A DNA stretch of 64,000 bases from Oscillospiraceae bacterium (GTDB lineage Bacteria > Bacillota > Clostridia > Oscillospirales > Ruminococcaceae). Below are positions 27,382 to 37,182 of this stretch, in pieces (position 1 is the first letter of the stretch; each line of letters opens with the position of its first letter). Made by a program: the position numbers and the translations under genes. The stretch is taken from positions 121,658 to 185,657 of the forward strand of contig JAUNSK010000005.1 in NCBI GenBank assembly GCA_030539275.1. The letters are read 5' to 3'. Under the pieces are notes generated by a model. That model had not been told where the DNA came from, searched no databases, and saw only the letters and a program-made list of their open reading frames with translations.

Positions 27382-28113
27382 ATGTTTTCTTTATACAAAA
27401 AGGAATTGCAGTCATACTTTTTTTCACCGCTTGCCTATATAATAAGTGCACTTTTTGTCCTGATCTACTCACTGAGCTTTATAGGATGGATAACAAGTCT
27501 GACAAAAGTAAGTCTGACGTTTTCATTTCCGGCAATTTTTTATGACCAGTTCTTTTATTTTATCTTCCTTGTTCCTATGCTGACCATGAAGTCATTTGCA
27601 GAGGAAAGAAAATCAAACACAGAAGTTCTTCTGATGTCTACTCCTCTGAATGTCTTTAAAATAGTAATGGGCAAGTTCCTTGCAATAGGAACTGTATTTC
27701 TTATGATAATGGCTCTTACTTTTATCTATCCTGTTATAACAGTTATATACGGAGAAGTAAGATGGTCAGGACTTATATGCGGATATATCGGATTCCTTCT
27801 CTGGGGACTCGGATGTATAGCAATCGGCATGCTTGTTTCCTCATTTACTGAAAATCAGATCATAGCTGCAATACTTGGTGAAGCAGCAATGATGATACTT
27901 TTCTTTATCGATCACTTCAGTGATATCAAGTGGATGCAAAACAAGCCTGTTTTATCATCATTCATTTCCTCGATGTCCCCGAAAACCAGATTTGTCGGCT
28001 TTGCAACCGGTGTATTTAAATTATCGGATATGGTTTTCTATATTACTTTTATAGTACTGATACTCTGCTGGACAATGATATCAGTCGAAAAAAGACGTTG
28101 GAACAGGGGGTAA
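27382..28113 (+). CDS. ABC-2 type permease (GldF-like)
   Basis: 243 residues with six predicted membrane helices. The N-terminal MFSLYKKELQSYFFSPLAYI and the internal SFAEERKSNTEVLLMSTPL are typical of the GldF/NosY-like ABC-2 family. It pairs with the ATPase 53 bases upstream. The exported substrate is unknown. Confidence 0.87.
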   Translation: MFSLYKKELQSYFFSPLAYIISALFVLIYSLSFIGWITSLTKVSLTFSFPAIFYDQFFYFIFLVPMLTMKSFAEERKSNTEVLLMSTPLNVFKIVMGKFLAIGTVFLMIMALTFIYPVITVIYGEVRWSGLICGYIGFLLWGLGCIAIGMLVSSFTENQIIAAILGEAAMMILFFIDHFSDIKWMQNKPVLSSFISSMSPKTRFVGFATGVFKLSDMVFYITFIVLILCWTMISVEKRRWNRG

Positions 28114-28121
28114 AATAAATC

Positions 28122-29561
28122 ATGATAAAAGGCACAAAAATAAACGTTATTGCCTGGGCTGCAGCAGCTGTTCTTCTGGCAGCAGTTATTCTGCTGAATA
28201 TGGTATTCAGCAAGGTTGATGTAAGTCTGGACGTTACTCCATATAATGCATATACTTTAAGTGATCAGGCAGATGAGGTTCTGAGCAGCATGGAAAAGCC
28301 TGTTGATATGTATGTTCTTTATAAGCTTGACGATCTGTACGAGGGCGTTTCACCCGGAGAGCAGGAGTATATGATGGTCGATATGTTTGTAAAGACTGTA
28401 AGGCAGATGGATAAGTTTGACAAGATCACGCTCCATGAAGTTGATATAGTCCAGGATCCTGATTTTGTAGATGAAGTGGATCCTGAAGGTTTAATGAACC
28501 TGAGCAGTGCCGATGTTGTTCTGAAATGCGGCGATTCAGTAAGAGACGTTGCCTTTCTGGACCTTTTCAAAACAAACGAGAAAACAAGCTCCATTGAATT
28601 TTACGGGGAGAATATGATTCTCAGTGCTGTCAATTATCTTGAAACAGGTATAACACCGACTGTTTACTTTACAACAGGTCATGGTGAAAAAGCGATTGAA
28701 AAGTATTCATCAATAATAAGAACACTCAGAACACAGAACTATGCAGCCGAAGCTCTGGATATAGCACAGAAAGGATCTGTTCCCGGGGATGCAACAACTC
28801 TGGTTATTGCTGCACCAAAGGAGGATATTTCAGATAAGGAAAGAGATATCATTCTTGATTATATGGCACAGGGCGGAAATGTTACACTTCTTATGTCACC
28901 AAACGAAGAGAAAATGGTTTATTCAAATATTGAGAAGATCATGGATACATACAAAATTGCTATGGACTACAATAAGGTATTTGAAACTGCAAATGAATAT
29001 TTCGTAGAGGATGACAAGTATACTGTTTACTGTAACTTCACTGATATTGATTTCAACCAGGGTCTTATCAATACACAGGGAGATGTTCAGCTCATCATGC
29101 CTCCTTCAAGAAGTTTCTATTCAACAGCCGATGAGGATGATGAGTCAGGAATAACAGTGGAACCTCTTATTGAAACATTCAATACAGCACAGAGTGAGGT
29201 ATGCGGCGGGACTGATAAGGATGCTATGCCACCGGCAGGAATGCTGTACCTTGCTGCATACGGAGAGGATCCTTCAAGAAACAACTCTAAAATATTTGTC
29301 TGCGGATCCGCTGATTTTATCGACGATGATACAGGATCAGAAATCTATCTGTCACTTTCACACTATCTGTTCCTTACAACTATAAGCTGGATGGATACAC
29401 AGAACACAGAAATGATTTATCCGACAAGAATAGCAGCAGCAGATTATATTTCTATCCCTGATACTAAAACCGGTAATATAATACTTGTTATAATGATAGC
29501 ATTTCCTGTTGCTATAGCGCTGACCGGCGTGCTGATCTGGAACAGGAGGCGTCACGCATGA
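28122..29561 (+). CDS. GldG-family auxiliary protein of ABC exporter
   Basis: 479 residues: an N-terminal membrane helix (about 10-28), a large extracytoplasmic domain (about 30-440), and a C-terminal helix (about 448-470) with a basic tail. The domain contains YFTTGHGEKAIEKYSS and a GGNVTLLMSP turn, as in GldG/IFT52-like proteins. It follows the permease by eight bases and overlaps the DUF4340 gene within ATGA, so it is translationally coupled. Function outside gliding bacteria is unknown. Confidence 0.83.
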   Translation: MIKGTKINVIAWAAAAVLLAAVILLNMVFSKVDVSLDVTPYNAYTLSDQADEVLSSMEKPVDMYVLYKLDDLYEGVSPGEQEYMMVDMFVKTVRQMDKFDKITLHEVDIVQDPDFVDEVDPEGLMNLSSADVVLKCGDSVRDVAFLDLFKTNEKTSSIEFYGENMILSAVNYLETGITPTVYFTTGHGEKAIEKYSSIIRTLRTQNYAAEALDIAQKGSVPGDATTLVIAAPKEDISDKERDIILDYMAQGGNVTLLMSPNEEKMVYSNIEKIMDTYKIAMDYNKVFETANEYFVEDDKYTVYCNFTDIDFNQGLINTQGDVQLIMPPSRSFYSTADEDDESGITVEPLIETFNTAQSEVCGGTDKDAMPPAGMLYLAAYGEDPSRNNSKIFVCGSADFIDDDTGSEIYLSLSHYLFLTTISWMDTQNTEMIYPTRIAAADYISIPDTKTGNIILVIMIAFPVAIALTGVLIWNRRRHA

Positions 29562-30955
29562 CAAAGGTTTATAAGAAAATACTGATAGGTCTTGCAGCTG
29601 CACTGATCCTTTCCGCAGGATCATATGCCGGTGTGTGTGTATATAAAAATGCACAAGACAGCAAATCTCAGGAGATTCAGGATAAGCTTGTTCTGTTTAC
29701 AGAAAATGAGTCCGATGTATCAGGACTTAAAATACACAATGATGCCGGTGATTATGAATTCAGTCTTGATGGTAATTCTGAATGGACTATGGTGACAGGC
29801 GACGGTATTACAGCAAGCAATCATACTCTTTGCGCTATTGCGGCGACAATGTGTGATCTGAAAGCTGACAGTATTGCTCTAGAAAACTCGCAGTCTGCTT
29901 CTCTTTCAAAATACGGACTGGAAGATCCGCTGAAAATTACTCTTATAAAAAATGACTCATCACAGTGTACTGTTATGATAGGAAGCAAGTATAAGGATAA
30001 GGATCTTTACTATGTTATGACCGAGGGAAGAGACGAGATATTTGGCGTATCCACTGACTATGTCAACAATCTGATGGCACAGAAGGATGATCTTAAGGAC
30101 AGCTATCTGTTTGATATTGATAACTCAAAAACTGTAAATTACTTAAGATATGTCAAAGACGGCGAGGTCATATATGATATAAACAAGGATTCAGAAGGAT
30201 CCTGGCAGATGACAGCACCTTATGACTGGGCAACAGTAAATGATGCAAATGTATCTTCACTGGTTTCAGATCTGATAAGAGCAAAATCTTTATCATTTAT
30301 AGAAGAGGAACCGGAGGATCTTTCCGTATACGGTTTCGACAAGCCAAGTTATGAGATCGATATAGCTGATGAAACGCACAGTGCGTCATTTGTTTTCGGA
30401 AACTACTATGACGATGAAAAACAGTTTATCTATGCATATGACAATAAATCAAAACAGGTTTCTGTATTCAGTACTGCTGATGTCGGATGTTTTGAATCCA
30501 CCACAGAGACTATTCTGTTAGATCAGATACATACTGAAAATCTGGCTGATGTTACCGGTATAACATTTGATCTGTTCGGTGAGCATGGAAAAATGGATAT
30601 TGACTATGAGGTCAGCGATTTCCAGAATGCAGTTTATAAGATAGATAATGAGACCATAACCACATCAGACCAGAAAACACAGTTTGAATCTCTTTTCTAT
30701 GCGTTTACAGGTATAGTATTTGAAAAAATCGATGTAAACCCTGATCAGGAAGTACTCAAAAAGCAGCCTGATATCAAAATAGTATTTCACAGTAAAAAAG
30801 GTGATGATTACACTCTGGAGCTTTTTGAAACACCCGATGACAGTAAGTATTTCTATGCAGTAGCAAACGGAGAATATCTGAATGTTCTTGTAAGGAGATA
30901 TGTTATTGAAAACGGTATTCAGAGCGGTTACAAACAATTAAAAGAACTCTTCTAG
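29558..30955 (+). CDS. DUF4340 extracytoplasmic protein
   Basis: 465 residues, with one N-terminal membrane anchor (about 7-28) and repeated beta-rich modules. Sequence such as LSKYGLEDPLKITL and LSVYGFDKPSYEIDI shows the repeated YG(L/F)(D/E).P element characteristic of DUF4340. An AGGAGG site precedes the ATG, which overlaps the GldG stop. DUF4340 commonly completes GldA-F-G cassettes. No catalytic motif is visible. Confidence 0.82.
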   Translation: MTKVYKKILIGLAAALILSAGSYAGVCVYKNAQDSKSQEIQDKLVLFTENESDVSGLKIHNDAGDYEFSLDGNSEWTMVTGDGITASNHTLCAIAATMCDLKADSIALENSQSASLSKYGLEDPLKITLIKNDSSQCTVMIGSKYKDKDLYYVMTEGRDEIFGVSTDYVNNLMAQKDDLKDSYLFDIDNSKTVNYLRYVKDGEVIYDINKDSEGSWQMTAPYDWATVNDANVSSLVSDLIRAKSLSFIEEEPEDLSVYGFDKPSYEIDIADETHSASFVFGNYYDDEKQFIYAYDNKSKQVSVFSTADVGCFESTTETILLDQIHTENLADVTGITFDLFGEHGKMDIDYEVSDFQNAVYKIDNETITTSDQKTQFESLFYAFTGIVFEKIDVNPDQEVLKKQPDIKIVFHSKKGDDYTLELFETPDDSKYFYAVANGEYLNVLVRRYVIENGIQSGYKQLKELF

Positions 30956-30983
30956 CGAATAGTTGATCTATCGGAGGAATTTT

Positions 30984-31517
30984 ATGAAAACAAGCAGAAG
31001 TATTATTGCAGTGCTGATTACAGTTGCGCTGATGTTTTCGCTTAACAGCTGCGAACAGAACATGTCCAGAAGTGAGTATGCTTCTGAGGTTGTGACAATC
31101 TACACAGAGTATTCAGATAAATTTGAAGAGATATATGAGGCAGTAGAGGCAGGACAGAGAGTTACAGCTGCCGGTCTCTGTGATGAAGCTCTCGATATTC
31201 TGAAAAAATATGATGATCTGAAACCGCCTCAGGTCCTTAAGGATGAACATGAAAAAATAAAACAGTGCTGCAGCGATGAAAATGAAAAGATATCACTTCA
31301 GAAGGAACTGCTCGAACTTTCACGTGACACCAAGGAGCTTTCAGAGCAGCAGCAATCAAGACTTGCTGAAATAACAAACAGGATGCAGGAGCTGTCCTCA
31401 AAGTCAGCACTCTTTGAAGAAACGGTTGATTTGATCGCAGGAAAAGAGCTTGAGACTCAGACAACAACGGACAGAAATATGCTTAATCAACCCGGTGTTG
31501 AGGTCGATACAGACTAA
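30984..31517 (+). CDS. Small lipoprotein with coiled-coil segment
   Basis: 177 residues. Signal peptide with lipobox SLNSC, lipidated Cys23. The mature part is highly charged and helical, with heptad-like Leu/Lys/Glu spacing (about 75-155), ending in a Thr/Gln-rich tail. ATG 30984 follows CGGAGGA. It is the last gene of the ABC cassette, before a strong terminator. I recognise no family. A partner role for the Gld-like exporter is inferred from position only. Confidence 0.7.
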   Translation: MKTSRSIIAVLITVALMFSLNSCEQNMSRSEYASEVVTIYTEYSDKFEEIYEAVEAGQRVTAAGLCDEALDILKKYDDLKPPQVLKDEHEKIKQCCSDENEKISLQKELLELSRDTKELSEQQQSRLAEITNRMQELSSKSALFEETVDLIAGKELETQTTTDRNMLNQPGVEVDTD

Positions 31518-31526
31518 TACAGGATC

Positions 31527-31565
31527 ACAGATGCAGTAAATTTGCTGCATCTGTTTTTTTTTTTG
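31527..31565 (+). terminator. Terminator of Gld-type cassette
   Basis: ACAGATGCAG (31527-31536) with CTGCATCTGT (31545-31554), followed by an uninterrupted run of T residues. Confidence 0.93.
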
Positions 31566-31634
31566 TGCGTATATATTTCACATTTTTTGCGTGATTTACA
31601 TTTTTATTATGTCTGATTTGTTCAAATGTGCGTA

Positions 31635-31663
31635 TTTACATGGTTGTAATATTATGATATAAT
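31635..31663 (+). promoter_or_regulatory. Promoter of first GH9 gene
   Basis: TTTACA (31635-31640), 17-bp spacer, TATAAT (31658-31663); leader about 55 bases. Confidence 0.8.
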
Positions 31664-31723
31664 TAATGTAAAAATAGGATGTTGCCGAGAACATGACACC
31701 ATTTTTTTGAGAGGAAGGTAACG

Positions 31724-34309
31724 ATGAAGAAGATTTTTTCAAGAGTAAAGGCAATAGCAGTAAGTGCAGTAGTACTGGCATCCGGACTTTATGTGATGCC
31801 TGGTTTTTCAGCAGATGATAAGATCAGCGCTGACGGCGTAGAACTGAACTATGCAAAGGCACTGCAGTATTCAATGTATTTTTATGATGCAAACATGTGC
31901 GGAACAGAGGTAGGAGAAAAGTCACAGTATACCTGGAGAGATGATTGTCATACTTATGATGCAAAGCTCGTGCTTGACAGTGAAAACACAAATATGACGG
32001 ACAGCTTCATAGCTGCAAACAAGGATGTACTTGACCCTGACGGAGACGGATGTGTTGATGTTGCCGGCGGATTCCATGATGCAGGAGACCATGTTAAGTT
32101 CGGTATGCCTGAAGGATATTCAGGTGCAACTCTTGGCTGGGACTACTATGAGTTCAGGGATGAATATGATAAAACCGGTCAGTCTGAACATGCAGAGACT
32201 CTTATAAGATATTTTAATGATTACTTTATGAAATGTACATATCTTGATGATGATGGCAAGGCAGTTGCCTTCTGTTATCAGGTCGGGGACGGTGATATCG
32301 ACCATCAGTACTGGAATGCACCGGAAATCGATGAAATGCCAAGGAAAGGCTGGTTTGCAACAGACGAACTTATATCGACTGATGTACTGAGTATTTCTTC
32401 AGCTTCGCTTGCCATAAACTATCTCAACTTCAGGGATTCAGATCCAGAATATGCGCAGAAGAGTCTTAAATATGCAGAGGCACTGTTTGAATTTGCAGAC
32501 CGCGCCGAAAAAAAGGCTGTCAATAAAGACGGCGGAAAAGGGTACTATACCTCAGGCAAGTGGGAAGATGACTACTGTTTTGCATCAATATGGCTTTACA
32601 TGTGTACAAAGGAAAAGAAGTATCTTGACAATGTACTGAGCAATGTTGACTATTATGCTCCGTCATGCTGGACATATTGCTGGAATGATGTCTGGGCAGG
32701 AGTTATGACTGTTCTTGCTGAAGCTGATGACATGTATGGAACAAAGACAACCAACAGCGTCGGCAAGGAAAGTACAGAGTTTGTAGATGAGTTTGTAAAG
32801 ATGCAGAACAAGAGCCCGTATGAGGATATTAACTGGTGGAGCCAGATAGAAAAGACATTTGATAACTGGATGAACGGCACTACACCAAAAACATCACCTG
32901 CAGGATACGCATTTCTTCAGGTGTGGGGCTCAGCACGTTATAATACAGCAACACAGTTTTTAGCAATGGTTTATGACAAGCATCATGGAGACAAGACATC
33001 AAAGTATGGTGAGTGGGCTAAATCCCAGATGGATTATCTGCTCGGAGAAAATCCTCTTAACAGATGCTATGTTGTAGGATATAGTGATATATCAGCAAAA
33101 TACCCTCATCACAGAGCTGCATCAGGACTTTCTGTATGTGAGGATCCCGGTGAACAGAGATATGTGCTGTATGGTGCACTGGTAGGCGGTCCTGATCTCG
33201 ATGACAATCATATTGATGTTACATCAGACTGGATATACAATGAAGTAACTATTGACTATAATGCAGCATTTGTAGGTGCATGTGCAGGACATTATCATTT
33301 CTTCGGGGATTCATCTATGGAGATAACACCTGATTTCCCGCCTGAGCCGAAAGAAATCGGTGATGGTCCGGATGATCCTTCAGAAATAACTCCGACAAGC
33401 AAGTACTGGGTTGATGCATTCTGTGTAGACGTTGCACAGTCAGACGGACCTAAGGCAACAGAGGTTACATTCTATGTTCGTTCAACTGCATCAAAGCCGG
33501 AAAAGAATATTTCAGTACGTTATTACTTTGATGCATCAGGAATGTCATCAGTTGATGAAGATAAGATGGAACTCAGAAAATTATATGATCAGGCAGAGAT
33601 AGAAGCTGATCATGCTGCTACAGCGCCTGTTCTCAGAAAATACAAGGATAATATATACTATGTTGAGGTTTCATGGGAAGACTATGCAATAGCAAATTCA
33701 AATAAGAAATATCAGTTCGCTCTCGGAACATATGCATGGGGCAATTCATGGAATCCGGATGATGACTGGAGCCATACGGATCTCAAGCAGGTTGAGGATT
33801 CATTTAAAGGCACGGTTGAAAAGTCTGAGTACATATGTCTTTATGATGGTGACGGCAATCTGATCGGAGGAACAGAGCCTGACGGAACTGTTCCGGCAGT
33901 AACTACACAGGCAACAGCAACCGCAACTGAGAAGCCCGCAACCACCACAACTACAGCTGCCAAGACTACAACGACTACTACTGAAAAACCTGTGACTACT
34001 ACTCAGGCAAAAGTTACGACTGTGACCGGTGATATTGACATTATACCTGTTACTACAACTCAGCTTGCAGGACATCCGGTACAAAGCGAGCCTGTCAGCC
34101 GTGAGTACGGGGATATCAATAACGACGGGGTAGTAGAAATGACTGATCTTACAATTTTAAGTCAGTTACTTATAGGTGATATAAAACTTGATAATGTATC
34201 TCTTAAATACTGTGATGTAAATGGTGACACTGATGTAAACCTTGCAGATATGTCACATTTTAAACAGTATATTTTAAAGGAAAAAGTTATTCTTGGACCA
34301 CAGAAATAA
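31724..34309 (+). CDS. GH9-CBM3c endoglucanase with dockerin (copy 1)
   Basis: 861 residues: signal peptide (1 to about 30), GH9 module (about 40-535), CBM3c-like module (about 560-720, ending LIGGTEPDG), a Thr-rich linker (about 726-790) and a dockerin (about 793-861; INNDGVVEMTDL, VNGDTDVNLADM). Catalytic Asp residues lie in GGFHDAGDHVKF (D119, D122), substrate-binding HHRA follows, and the acid Glu sits in YNEVTIDYNAAF. A DPDGDGCVD stretch (104-112) just before the catalytic Asps looks like an inserted calcium loop. It shares high identity with the next GH9 and the one at 39429. GH9-CBM3c enzymes are usually processive endoglucanases. Confidence 0.95.
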   Translation: MKKIFSRVKAIAVSAVVLASGLYVMPGFSADDKISADGVELNYAKALQYSMYFYDANMCGTEVGEKSQYTWRDDCHTYDAKLVLDSENTNMTDSFIAANKDVLDPDGDGCVDVAGGFHDAGDHVKFGMPEGYSGATLGWDYYEFRDEYDKTGQSEHAETLIRYFNDYFMKCTYLDDDGKAVAFCYQVGDGDIDHQYWNAPEIDEMPRKGWFATDELISTDVLSISSASLAINYLNFRDSDPEYAQKSLKYAEALFEFADRAEKKAVNKDGGKGYYTSGKWEDDYCFASIWLYMCTKEKKYLDNVLSNVDYYAPSCWTYCWNDVWAGVMTVLAEADDMYGTKTTNSVGKESTEFVDEFVKMQNKSPYEDINWWSQIEKTFDNWMNGTTPKTSPAGYAFLQVWGSARYNTATQFLAMVYDKHHGDKTSKYGEWAKSQMDYLLGENPLNRCYVVGYSDISAKYPHHRAASGLSVCEDPGEQRYVLYGALVGGPDLDDNHIDVTSDWIYNEVTIDYNAAFVGACAGHYHFFGDSSMEITPDFPPEPKEIGDGPDDPSEITPTSKYWVDAFCVDVAQSDGPKATEVTFYVRSTASKPEKNISVRYYFDASGMSSVDEDKMELRKLYDQAEIEADHAATAPVLRKYKDNIYYVEVSWEDYAIANSNKKYQFALGTYAWGNSWNPDDDWSHTDLKQVEDSFKGTVEKSEYICLYDGDGNLIGGTEPDGTVPAVTTQATATATEKPATTTTTAAKTTTTTTEKPVTTTQAKVTTVTGDIDIIPVTTTQLAGHPVQSEPVSREYGDINNDGVVEMTDLTILSQLLIGDIKLDNVSLKYCDVNGDTDVNLADMSHFKQYILKEKVILGPQK

Positions 34310-34331
34310 ACCGAAAATCAGATCATTTTAA

Positions 34332-34358
34332 AAGTACGGCTTTCCGCCGTACTTTTTT
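34332..34358 (+). terminator. Terminator of first GH9 gene
   Basis: AAGTACGGC / GCCGTACTT stem with a five-base loop and seven T residues. Confidence 0.92.
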
Positions 34359-34417
34359 TATTATATAAAGTGTATTATTGCTGAAAGCAGGGGTGCTTTT
34401 TGTGTACAAATAGTATA

Positions 34418-34446
34418 TTTACTTTAAATTCTAGAAGTGTTATAAT
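34418..34446 (+). promoter_or_regulatory. Promoter of second GH9 gene
   Basis: TTTACT (34418-34423), 17-bp spacer, TATAAT (34441-34446). It is nearly the same as the first GH9 promoter. The leader is about 115 bases. Confidence 0.8.
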
Positions 34447-34566
34447 AAATATGAAATAGTATTAAAAGTGTGCAAACATATTGTGCAACTTTTTTAAAGT
34501 GGTTTAAAAATCTGGTTTAAGTACTAAAAATATGACATTTTATTGTTTGACGAGAGGAAGGGTAAG

Positions 34567-37101
34567 ATGAATAAAAAAACAACCCTGAGAAGGCTTATGT
34601 GTGCAGGAACAGGCGCACTTGTACTGGCAGCTTCATTATTCGGGATCTGGCCATGTACATACAGCCCGGACCAGGAAATAAGCGCTGAGGGACTGGAGTT
34701 CAATTATGCCAAGGAACTGCAGTATTCTATGTATATGTATGATGCTAATATGTGTGGTACAGAGGTAACTGAAAAATCACAGTATACATGGAGAAATGAC
34801 TGCCATGTATATGATGCAAAGCTTCCGCTGGATTCTGAAAATACTAACATGACAGACAGCTTCATTGAAAAAAACAAAGATGTGCTTGACCCGGATGGTG
34901 ACGGATGTCTTGATGTTTCAGGCGGATACCATGATGCAGGAGATCATGTAAAGTTTGGTATGCCGGAAGGATATTCGGGCGCAGCTGTGGGCTGGGGCTA
35001 TTATGAGTTCAGGGATGCCTATGAAGCAACCGGTCAGGATGAACATGCTGAAACTATTCTTAGATACTTCAACGATTACTTTATGAAATGTACATATCTT
35101 GATAATTCCGGCAAGGCAATTGCATTCTGCTATCAGGTCGGAGACGGTGAAATTGACCATGCTTACTGGAATGCACCTGAAGTTGATGAGATGTTCCGCC
35201 GCGGATGGTTTACAACAGAAGATGTTGTAGGAACAGATGTTACATCCATAGCAGCTGCTTCACTTGCATTAAACTATATGAACTTCAAGGATACGGATCC
35301 TGAGTATGCAGCCCAGAATCTAAAATATGCTCAAGCACTGTTTGAATATGCTGATACACATGAAAAAGGATGCAATAAAGACGGACCGGGAAGATTCTAC
35401 GGATCCTCAAAGTGGGAGGACGATTACTGCCTGGCTGCCGTATGGCTGTATATGTGTACACAGGATTCAGATTACATGGATAAAGCACTTGCAAAGGTTG
35501 ACTATTATGCGCCGTCATCCTACATTTACTGCTGGAATGATACCTGGTCAGGCGTAATTTGTGCACTGGCCGAGGCTGACGATCTTTATGGAAAGAAAAC
35601 GACAAACAGTGTCGGAAAAGAAAGTACTGAATTTATCGACAAGTATGTTAAACTTCAGAATAAGAGTCCTTATGAGGATATAAACTGGTGGAGCCAGATC
35701 GCGAAGACAGTTGAAAACTGGGAAAACGGAGTAACTCCTAAGATAAGCCCCGCAGGATATGCTTTCCTCAGTGAATGGGGATCTGCAAGATATAATACAG
35801 CAGCACAGCTGGTTGCTCTTGTTTATGACAAGCATCACGGCGATAAGCCTTCAGGATACAGTGAATGGGCTAAAGGACAGATGGATTATCTTCTTGGTGA
35901 TAATCCTCTTAACAGATGCTATGTGGTAGGCTACAGCGATATTTCAGCAAAATACCCTCATCACAGAGCAGCATCCGGACTTTCAAAATGTGAGGATCCG
36001 GGAAAACAGAAATATGTTCTTTACGGTGCGCTCGTAGGCGGACCTGATCTTAAGGACGAACATAATGATCTGACATCAGACTGGACATATAACGAAGTAA
36101 CAATAGACTATAATGCTGCATTTGTAGGTGCTTGTGCAGGTCATTATCATTTCTTCGGTGATTCTTCAATGAAAGTAACTCCTGATTTTCCGCCTGCTGT
36201 ACCGATAGACGGAGATAATCCGGACGATCCGGGAGGAACTACTCCGACAAGCAAGTACTGGGTTGAGGCTTTCTGTGTTGATGTTAAACAGGATGACGGA
36301 CCTAAGGCTACAGAAGTAGGATTTTTCGTTAAATCAAATGTTTCAAAACCATCCAAAAATATTTCTGTAAGGTATTATTTTGATACTACCGGAATGTCTG
36401 CTATAGATCCTGACCATACGGAACTAAGACAGCTTTATGATCAGACAGCGGCTGAGACTGATTACAAGGCTGAGCTTAGCAGCTTCAAACAATATAAAGA
36501 CAACATTTATTATGTTGAAGTATCATGGGACGGCTATGTTATAGCAGGATCAAATAAAAAATATCAGTTCGCGTTAGGTACATATTCATGGGGAAATTCA
36601 TGGAATCCGGATGATGACTGGAGTCATCAGGATCTGGTACAGTTCGATGATGCATTCAAGGCTACTCCTCAAAAATGTGAATATATCTGTGTTTATGATA
36701 ACGGAGTACTGGTAGGTGGTACAGAACCTGACGGAAGTGTCCCGCAGAGTTCAGTAACAACTACACAGCCGCAGGAAACAACAGCAGCCACAACAACGAC
36801 AAAACAGACAACGACGACTACTGCACAGCAGACTACTACTACTGACCCGGTTAAAACTACAACAACTACACAGCAGACTGTTCCTCCTGATGTGCTTTAT
36901 GGTGATCTTGATCTGAACGGTGAAGTTGAAATGACTGATATGACACTCCTCAGTCAGAAGCTTTTAGGAGATATCAAATTTACCGCGCAGCAGGAAAAGC
37001 TCGCTGACGTAAATGACGACGGCAGTGTGAACCTTGCTGATCTTTCACATTTCAAACAGTATATGTTAAAGGAAAAAGTTATTCTGGGCCCTCAGAAATA
37101 A
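34567..37101 (+). CDS. GH9-CBM3c endoglucanase with dockerin (copy 2)
   Basis: 844 residues with the same architecture as the preceding gene: signal peptide, GH9 (D123, D126 in YHDAGDHVKF; Glu in YNEVTIDYNAAF), CBM3c ending VLVGGTEPDG, a Thr/Gln-rich linker and a C-terminal dockerin (LDLNGEVEMTDM, VNDDGSVNLADL). DPDGDGCLD occupies 108-116. ATG 34567 has GAGGAAGGG upstream; the in-frame TTG at 34543 overlaps no good site. It is a tandem duplicate that has diverged, with its own promoter. A weak hairpin after the gene may allow partial read-through into the expansin gene. Confidence 0.95.
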   Translation: MNKKTTLRRLMCAGTGALVLAASLFGIWPCTYSPDQEISAEGLEFNYAKELQYSMYMYDANMCGTEVTEKSQYTWRNDCHVYDAKLPLDSENTNMTDSFIEKNKDVLDPDGDGCLDVSGGYHDAGDHVKFGMPEGYSGAAVGWGYYEFRDAYEATGQDEHAETILRYFNDYFMKCTYLDNSGKAIAFCYQVGDGEIDHAYWNAPEVDEMFRRGWFTTEDVVGTDVTSIAAASLALNYMNFKDTDPEYAAQNLKYAQALFEYADTHEKGCNKDGPGRFYGSSKWEDDYCLAAVWLYMCTQDSDYMDKALAKVDYYAPSSYIYCWNDTWSGVICALAEADDLYGKKTTNSVGKESTEFIDKYVKLQNKSPYEDINWWSQIAKTVENWENGVTPKISPAGYAFLSEWGSARYNTAAQLVALVYDKHHGDKPSGYSEWAKGQMDYLLGDNPLNRCYVVGYSDISAKYPHHRAASGLSKCEDPGKQKYVLYGALVGGPDLKDEHNDLTSDWTYNEVTIDYNAAFVGACAGHYHFFGDSSMKVTPDFPPAVPIDGDNPDDPGGTTPTSKYWVEAFCVDVKQDDGPKATEVGFFVKSNVSKPSKNISVRYYFDTTGMSAIDPDHTELRQLYDQTAAETDYKAELSSFKQYKDNIYYVEVSWDGYVIAGSNKKYQFALGTYSWGNSWNPDDDWSHQDLVQFDDAFKATPQKCEYICVYDNGVLVGGTEPDGSVPQSSVTTTQPQETTAATTTTKQTTTTTAQQTTTTDPVKTTTTTQQTVPPDVLYGDLDLNGEVEMTDMTLLSQKLLGDIKFTAQQEKLADVNDDGSVNLADLSHFKQYMLKEKVILGPQK

Positions 37102-37118
37102 TAATATCCGGTTTTTAA

Positions 37119-37143
37119 TAAAGGTCAGCAATGCTGGCCTTTA
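37119..37143 (+). terminator. Weak hairpin between GH9 copy 2 and expansin gene
   Basis: AAAGGTCAGCA pairs with TGCTGGCCTTT (one G-T pair), but only TTTATTTC follows, so termination is probably incomplete. Confidence 0.45.
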
Positions 37144-37182
37144 TTTCTAGAACTTTCCTGAAGTGAGGTGGAAGCTGAACGT

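Noticed and set aside
33890-34080. ACA/ACT-rich tracts as possible tandem DNA repeats
   Set aside because: They encode Thr-rich linkers typical of dockerin enzymes and are imperfect at the DNA level.
31724-37101. Tandem GH9 genes as an assembly duplication
   Set aside because: The copies differ throughout, including leaders, linkers and terminators, so they are true diverged paralogues.
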